Assembly (NCBI GenBank): GCA_024655905.1
Contig: JANLFP010000009.1
Coordinates: 62,001 to 126,000, forward strand
Length of the DNA stretch: 64,000 nt
Direction: 5' to 3'
DNA from: Tepidanaerobacteraceae bacterium
Lineage (GTDB): Bacteria > Bacillota > Thermosediminibacteria > Thermosediminibacterales > Tepidanaerobacteraceae
Position 1 is the first letter of the stretch, and each line of letters starts with the position of its first letter. This document shows positions 61,690 to 64,000 of the stretch, piece by piece. A model generated the notes under the pieces. The model was not told the origin of the DNA. It searched no databases and saw nothing but the letters and a program-made list of their open reading frames with translations. A program made the translations under genes and the position numbers.

Positions 61690-61866
61690 ATGCTAAATAC
61701 AGAAAATTATACGGGTTTAGGGAACTATAAATGTCAAAGTGCAGCATTAAACCAACAGATGTTATTTGTGAAATCTCTTATTGAACAATCGATCATCCAT
61801 ATTTTACAGGAATTCTCCGAAGAAATAACTATAACACTGCAATTGCCATGTCCAACATTAATGTGA
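61690..61866 (+). CDS. Possible 58-residue protein
   Basis: ATG 61690 to TGA 61864. The product (YTGLGNYKCQSAALNQQMLF; VKSLIEQSIIHILQEF) is partly amphipathic-helical, slightly like small YjfB-type motility proteins, but the ribosome site (GATGTGAAG) is poor. Could equally be a remnant. Confidence 0.25.
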   Translation: MLNTENYTGLGNYKCQSAALNQQMLFVKSLIEQSIIHILQEFSEEITITLQLPCPTLM

Positions 61867-62067
61867 AAGGAATATACTTTTACATCATATATTACATAAT
61901 ATTTCAAAATCCTCTAATTTTCTCTGTGTTCCATGTGTTTAATGGATTTGTATAAACTAAACAATGTTTAAGAATATCTGAGCAAGCTAATAAGTCAAAT
62001 GATGTTGAAATTACAAGACAAACAATAAAAATTGGTAGAAAGCACGAAAAATGCCTAAACTCGGGGG

Positions 62068-62095
62068 TAAAAGATTTAATCCTAAAACCGATAAT
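62068..62095 (+). promoter_or_regulatory. Sigma-28 (sigma-D) promoter of flagellin
   Basis: TAAA (62068-62071), 16-nt spacer, CCGATAAT (62088-62095), the sigma-28 consensus pattern, about 92 nt before the flagellin ATG. Confidence 0.88.
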
Positions 62096-62116
62096 TAAAA
62101 TGAAAATAAAATTTCG

Positions 62117-62180
62117 GGACCGGCCGGACCGAAAGATTAGTTTCATCCGCAGGGAAGCGGGAAAATAAAATCAGGGAGGA
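62117..62180 (+). promoter_or_regulatory. Flagellin leader with clustered GGA motifs (probable CsrA sites)
   Basis: GGA triplets at 62117, 62126, 62153, 62160, 62175 and 62178; the last two are within the CAGGGAGGATG ribosome site. A CGGGACCGGCCGGACCG segment can fold so that GGA lies in a loop. This arrangement matches CsrA-controlled hag leaders of Firmicutes. Confidence 0.65.
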
Positions 62181-62187
62181 TGATTAC

Positions 62188-63558
62188 ATGATTATCAACC
62201 ACAATATCAGCGCCTTGAATGCTTACAGGCAGCTGACAATCAACAATTCATCAATGCAGAAATCTCTGGAAAAGCTGTCATCCGGCTACAGGATCAACAG
62301 AGCCGGTGACGATGCTGCGGGCCTCGCCATTAGCGAAAAGATGAGGGCGCAGATCAGAGGATTGGATATGGCATCCAAGAATGCTCAGGATGGCATCTCC
62401 ATGATTCAAACAGCTGAAGGTGCTTTAAATGAAACCCATAGCATCTTGCAACGCATGAGAGAACTGGCAGTTCAGGCAGCAAATGACACAAACACTCAGA
62501 ATGATCGTAATGAAATTCAAAAAGAAATTAATCAGTTAGCAACAGAAATAACTCGTATATCTACCGATACTGAATTCAATACAAAAAAACTTCTTAATGG
62601 AGATATGGGAAAAACTGCTCAATTGGGTGTTGGTTCTGCCATATTTACCAATCTCCAGGCAGTAGGCGAGGATTTGACTAGTGGGAGTTATACATTGACT
62701 CTGACTGACGCAGGAACTGATACCTTTACAGTAACTTCAGGGGCTACTGCAGTTACAGCGGCAACAATTCAAGATGACATAACAGTTACAACCGGAGCTC
62801 ATATTAAGTACGGTTCCTATACATTGAATGTAACTAACTTTGATGGAACGGGCGGAACTGCTGATTTTGAGCTTATTGGACCGGATGGAACGAGGACAAT
62901 AAAAACAGGACAAGCAATTGATTCTGATCTGGATATTGGTGGGCTGACATTTGCTTTTGGCACAGAAAATGTAACAGGAGAAGGTACAGTAAAGTTCGAT
63001 TTAACTTCTAATGGTTTGGAAATTGATTTGTCAGGTGATAAAACAGTAAACAATTCCGCTATTACAAGTTATGCTGGAGAAACTCTTAATATTGGTGGTT
63101 TTCAGTTTATAGTACTTACTAATCACGGCAGTAGTAGTGATAATAAAGCTATAAATGTTATTGATAAATCGGTTAAATTCCATATTGGAGCAAATGATAG
63201 CCAAAATACCTCAATTGCGATTAATAATATGAGTGCACAAGCTTTGAATGTTGATTCACTTGATGTGACTACACAGACAGGTGCTAATGCAGCTATTACA
63301 ACTATACAAACCGCAATAGATACAGTATCTGCTGAAAGATCCAAACTTGGAGCTTTACAGAACCGTCTCGAGCACACCATCAACAACCTTGGCACCGCAT
63401 CAGAGAACCTCTCTGCAGCAGAGTCCCGCATCAGAGATGTAGACATGGCTAAAGAAATGATGGAATTCACCAAACAAAACATCTTGAATCAGGCCGCAAC
63501 AGCAATGCTGGCCCAGGCCAATACACTGCCCCAGTCTGTCCTGAAGCTTTTGAGCTAG
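62188..63558 (+). CDS. hag: Flagellin
   Basis: 456-residue filament protein. N-terminal D0/D1 (INHNISALNAYRQLTINN; SSGYRINRAGDDAAGLAISE) and C-terminal D1/D0 (ENLSAAESRIRDVDMAKEMM; NILNQAATAMLAQAN) are canonical. The central 180 residues are threonine/glycine-rich beta sequence, the variable surface domain. AGGGAGGATG precedes the ATG. Transcribed by sigma-28 and probably repressed by CsrA until FliW is released. Confidence 0.98.
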   Translation: MIINHNISALNAYRQLTINNSSMQKSLEKLSSGYRINRAGDDAAGLAISEKMRAQIRGLDMASKNAQDGISMIQTAEGALNETHSILQRMRELAVQAANDTNTQNDRNEIQKEINQLATEITRISTDTEFNTKKLLNGDMGKTAQLGVGSAIFTNLQAVGEDLTSGSYTLTLTDAGTDTFTVTSGATAVTAATIQDDITVTTGAHIKYGSYTLNVTNFDGTGGTADFELIGPDGTRTIKTGQAIDSDLDIGGLTFAFGTENVTGEGTVKFDLTSNGLEIDLSGDKTVNNSAITSYAGETLNIGGFQFIVLTNHGSSSDNKAINVIDKSVKFHIGANDSQNTSIAINNMSAQALNVDSLDVTTQTGANAAITTIQTAIDTVSAERSKLGALQNRLEHTINNLGTASENLSAAESRIRDVDMAKEMMEFTKQNILNQAATAMLAQANTLPQSVLKLLS

Positions 63559-63601
63559 GATAAAAAGGCTAATCGCATATGGCAAAATTAGAGAAAAGTT
63601 T

Positions 63602-63632
63602 AAAAGGCTCCGGCTAACCGGGGCCTTTTAAA
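63602..63632 (+). terminator. Intrinsic terminator after flagellin
   Basis: AAAAGGCTCCGG / CCGGGGCCTTTT stem around a short loop, ending in TTTT. Confidence 0.85.
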
Positions 63633-63778
63633 AAAGTGTTTTTGGCGGAATTATTTGATTTGCAACACATATATGATATAAAAAACCGGGGAAATCGGGT
63701 GATATTTTGTTATTTCATTTGATATAGTTGAATAAAATAAGTTTTAAATACTTTATTGAATGAAAGGAGAAACATAAA

Positions 63779-64000
63779 TTGTATAAAATTTATATTAAAA
63801 ATCTGTCTCCTGAAGACACATAGAGCCAATTTTAAAAGAGGTATCAGGTTCAAGGTCTCATAAGAAAACTACAAAGACAGTATTCAAGTGAAGACCGTTC
63901 TATATTTTTGGAAAGTGATGACATAGATAGAATGATAAGATATTCACATGAATATGGACAAGGTGGTTACCAGGATAGAATAAAGAAATTAATTGAAAGA
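63779..64000 (+). pseudogene. Broken gene at the window edge, identity unknown
   Basis: GAAAGGAGAAAC precedes TTG 63779, which opens YKIYIKNLSPEDT and stops at TAG 63821. The next frame continues IEPILKEVSGSRSHKKTTKTVFK to a TGA, and the first frame resumes as QRQYSSEDRSIFLESDDIDRMIRYSHEYGQGG... to the window end. This suggests an open gene with two frameshifts, cut by the window edge. No family recognised. Confidence 0.45.

Larger units (their letters stand above)
61497..62187. other. Intergenic region between the RM system and flagellin
   Basis: 690 nt, very AT-rich. It contains the MNT remnant (61529-61651), a 58-codon frame of doubtful status (61690-61866), the sigma-28 promoter (62068-62095) and the GGA-rich flagellin leader. 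No other coding sequence is supported; a minus-strand frame at 61904-62146 has no ribosome site. Confidence 0.7.

Noticed and set aside
61904-62146. Minus-strand frame before flagellin
   Set aside because: Overlaps the sigma-28 promoter and leader, without ribosome site or recognisable protein.
1-64000. tRNA, rRNA, insertion sequence or prophage genes
   Set aside because: None was recognised on either strand by eye; short tRNAs could be missed without a covariance search.

Overview
The window is a piece of chromosome from an endospore-forming, flagellated, anaerobic Firmicute, most likely a moderately thermophilic clostridial lineage such as the Thermoanaerobacterales/Thermosediminibacterales. 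The evidence is sporulation genes (spmA, spmB, ytaF-like), T-box and SAM-I leaders, strong AGGAGG ribosome-binding sites with many TTG/GTG starts, a Gram-positive FliW/CsrA/flagellin module, TRAP transporters and low-to-moderate GC. No rRNA, tRNA, CRISPR array or intact transposase was seen. The genus is inferred from gene content, not proven.

Layout. 0-9 kb: L,D-transpeptidase, spmAB, ttcA-ltaE (minus strand), a broken Uma2 gene, acylphosphatase, rarA, cheB, a P1 (S58) peptidase, then a scar made of three abutting gene fragments. 9-10 kb: a coiled-coil membrane protein built of 18-residue repeats. 10.1-16.5 kb: a hexuronate/mannonate regulon (uxuB, dctPQM-type TRAP transporter, uxuA, GntR regulator) headed by a palindromic operator. 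16.6-24.7 kb: an iron-type VIT1/ferritin-like protein, T-box-ileS, an OGG-type glycosylase, sdpI-sdpR. 23.6-29.5 kb: a NitT/TauT-type ABC transporter, ytaF-like gene, and a GlnK/GlnL-type two-component system. 29.7-33.2 kb (minus): a TAXI-type TRAP transporter. 33.4-37.7 kb: lemA-TPM operon behind a duplicated promoter, then a sulfur-trafficking operon (CoA-disulfide reductase-rhodanese, frameshifted; TusA-like; DsrE-like). 38-47.8 kb: nucleoside kinase, cold-shock protein, HPF, a hypothetical gene, a structured leader-like RNA with a tiny peptide gene, HD-GYP, DUF5317, secA and prfB with its programmed frameshift. 47.9-50.5 kb: a SAM-I riboswitch controlling a DUF39/NIL-ferredoxin/UPF0280 homocysteine-biosynthesis operon. 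50.7-56.8 kb: comFC-yvyF-flgM-flgN-flgK-flgL-DUF6470-fliW-csrA. 56.9-61.7 kb: an AT-rich defence island (two MNT/HEPN pairs and a GATC-type MboI/DpnII restriction-modification system). 62.2-63.6 kb: flagellin behind a sigma-28 promoter and a GGA-rich, probably CsrA-bound leader.

How they work together. The late flagellar genes form one functional unit: FlgM/FlgN/FlgK/FlgL build the hook-filament junction, and FliW-CsrA tune translation of flagellin; the defence island now separates csrA from hag. The uxu/TRAP cluster is a self-contained uptake, catabolism and regulation unit. The S-box operon links methionine/SAM status to homocysteine synthesis. The most unusual items are the roughly 200-nt structured element at 41,959-42,160 that buries the start codon of a 27-residue peptide ahead of an HD-GYP gene, the tandem MNT/HEPN pairs (the first lacking its catalytic histidine) fused to an MboI-type island with a third decayed MNT copy on the far side, the three-gene fusion scar at 8.3-9.0 kb, and the 18-residue-repeat coiled coil.
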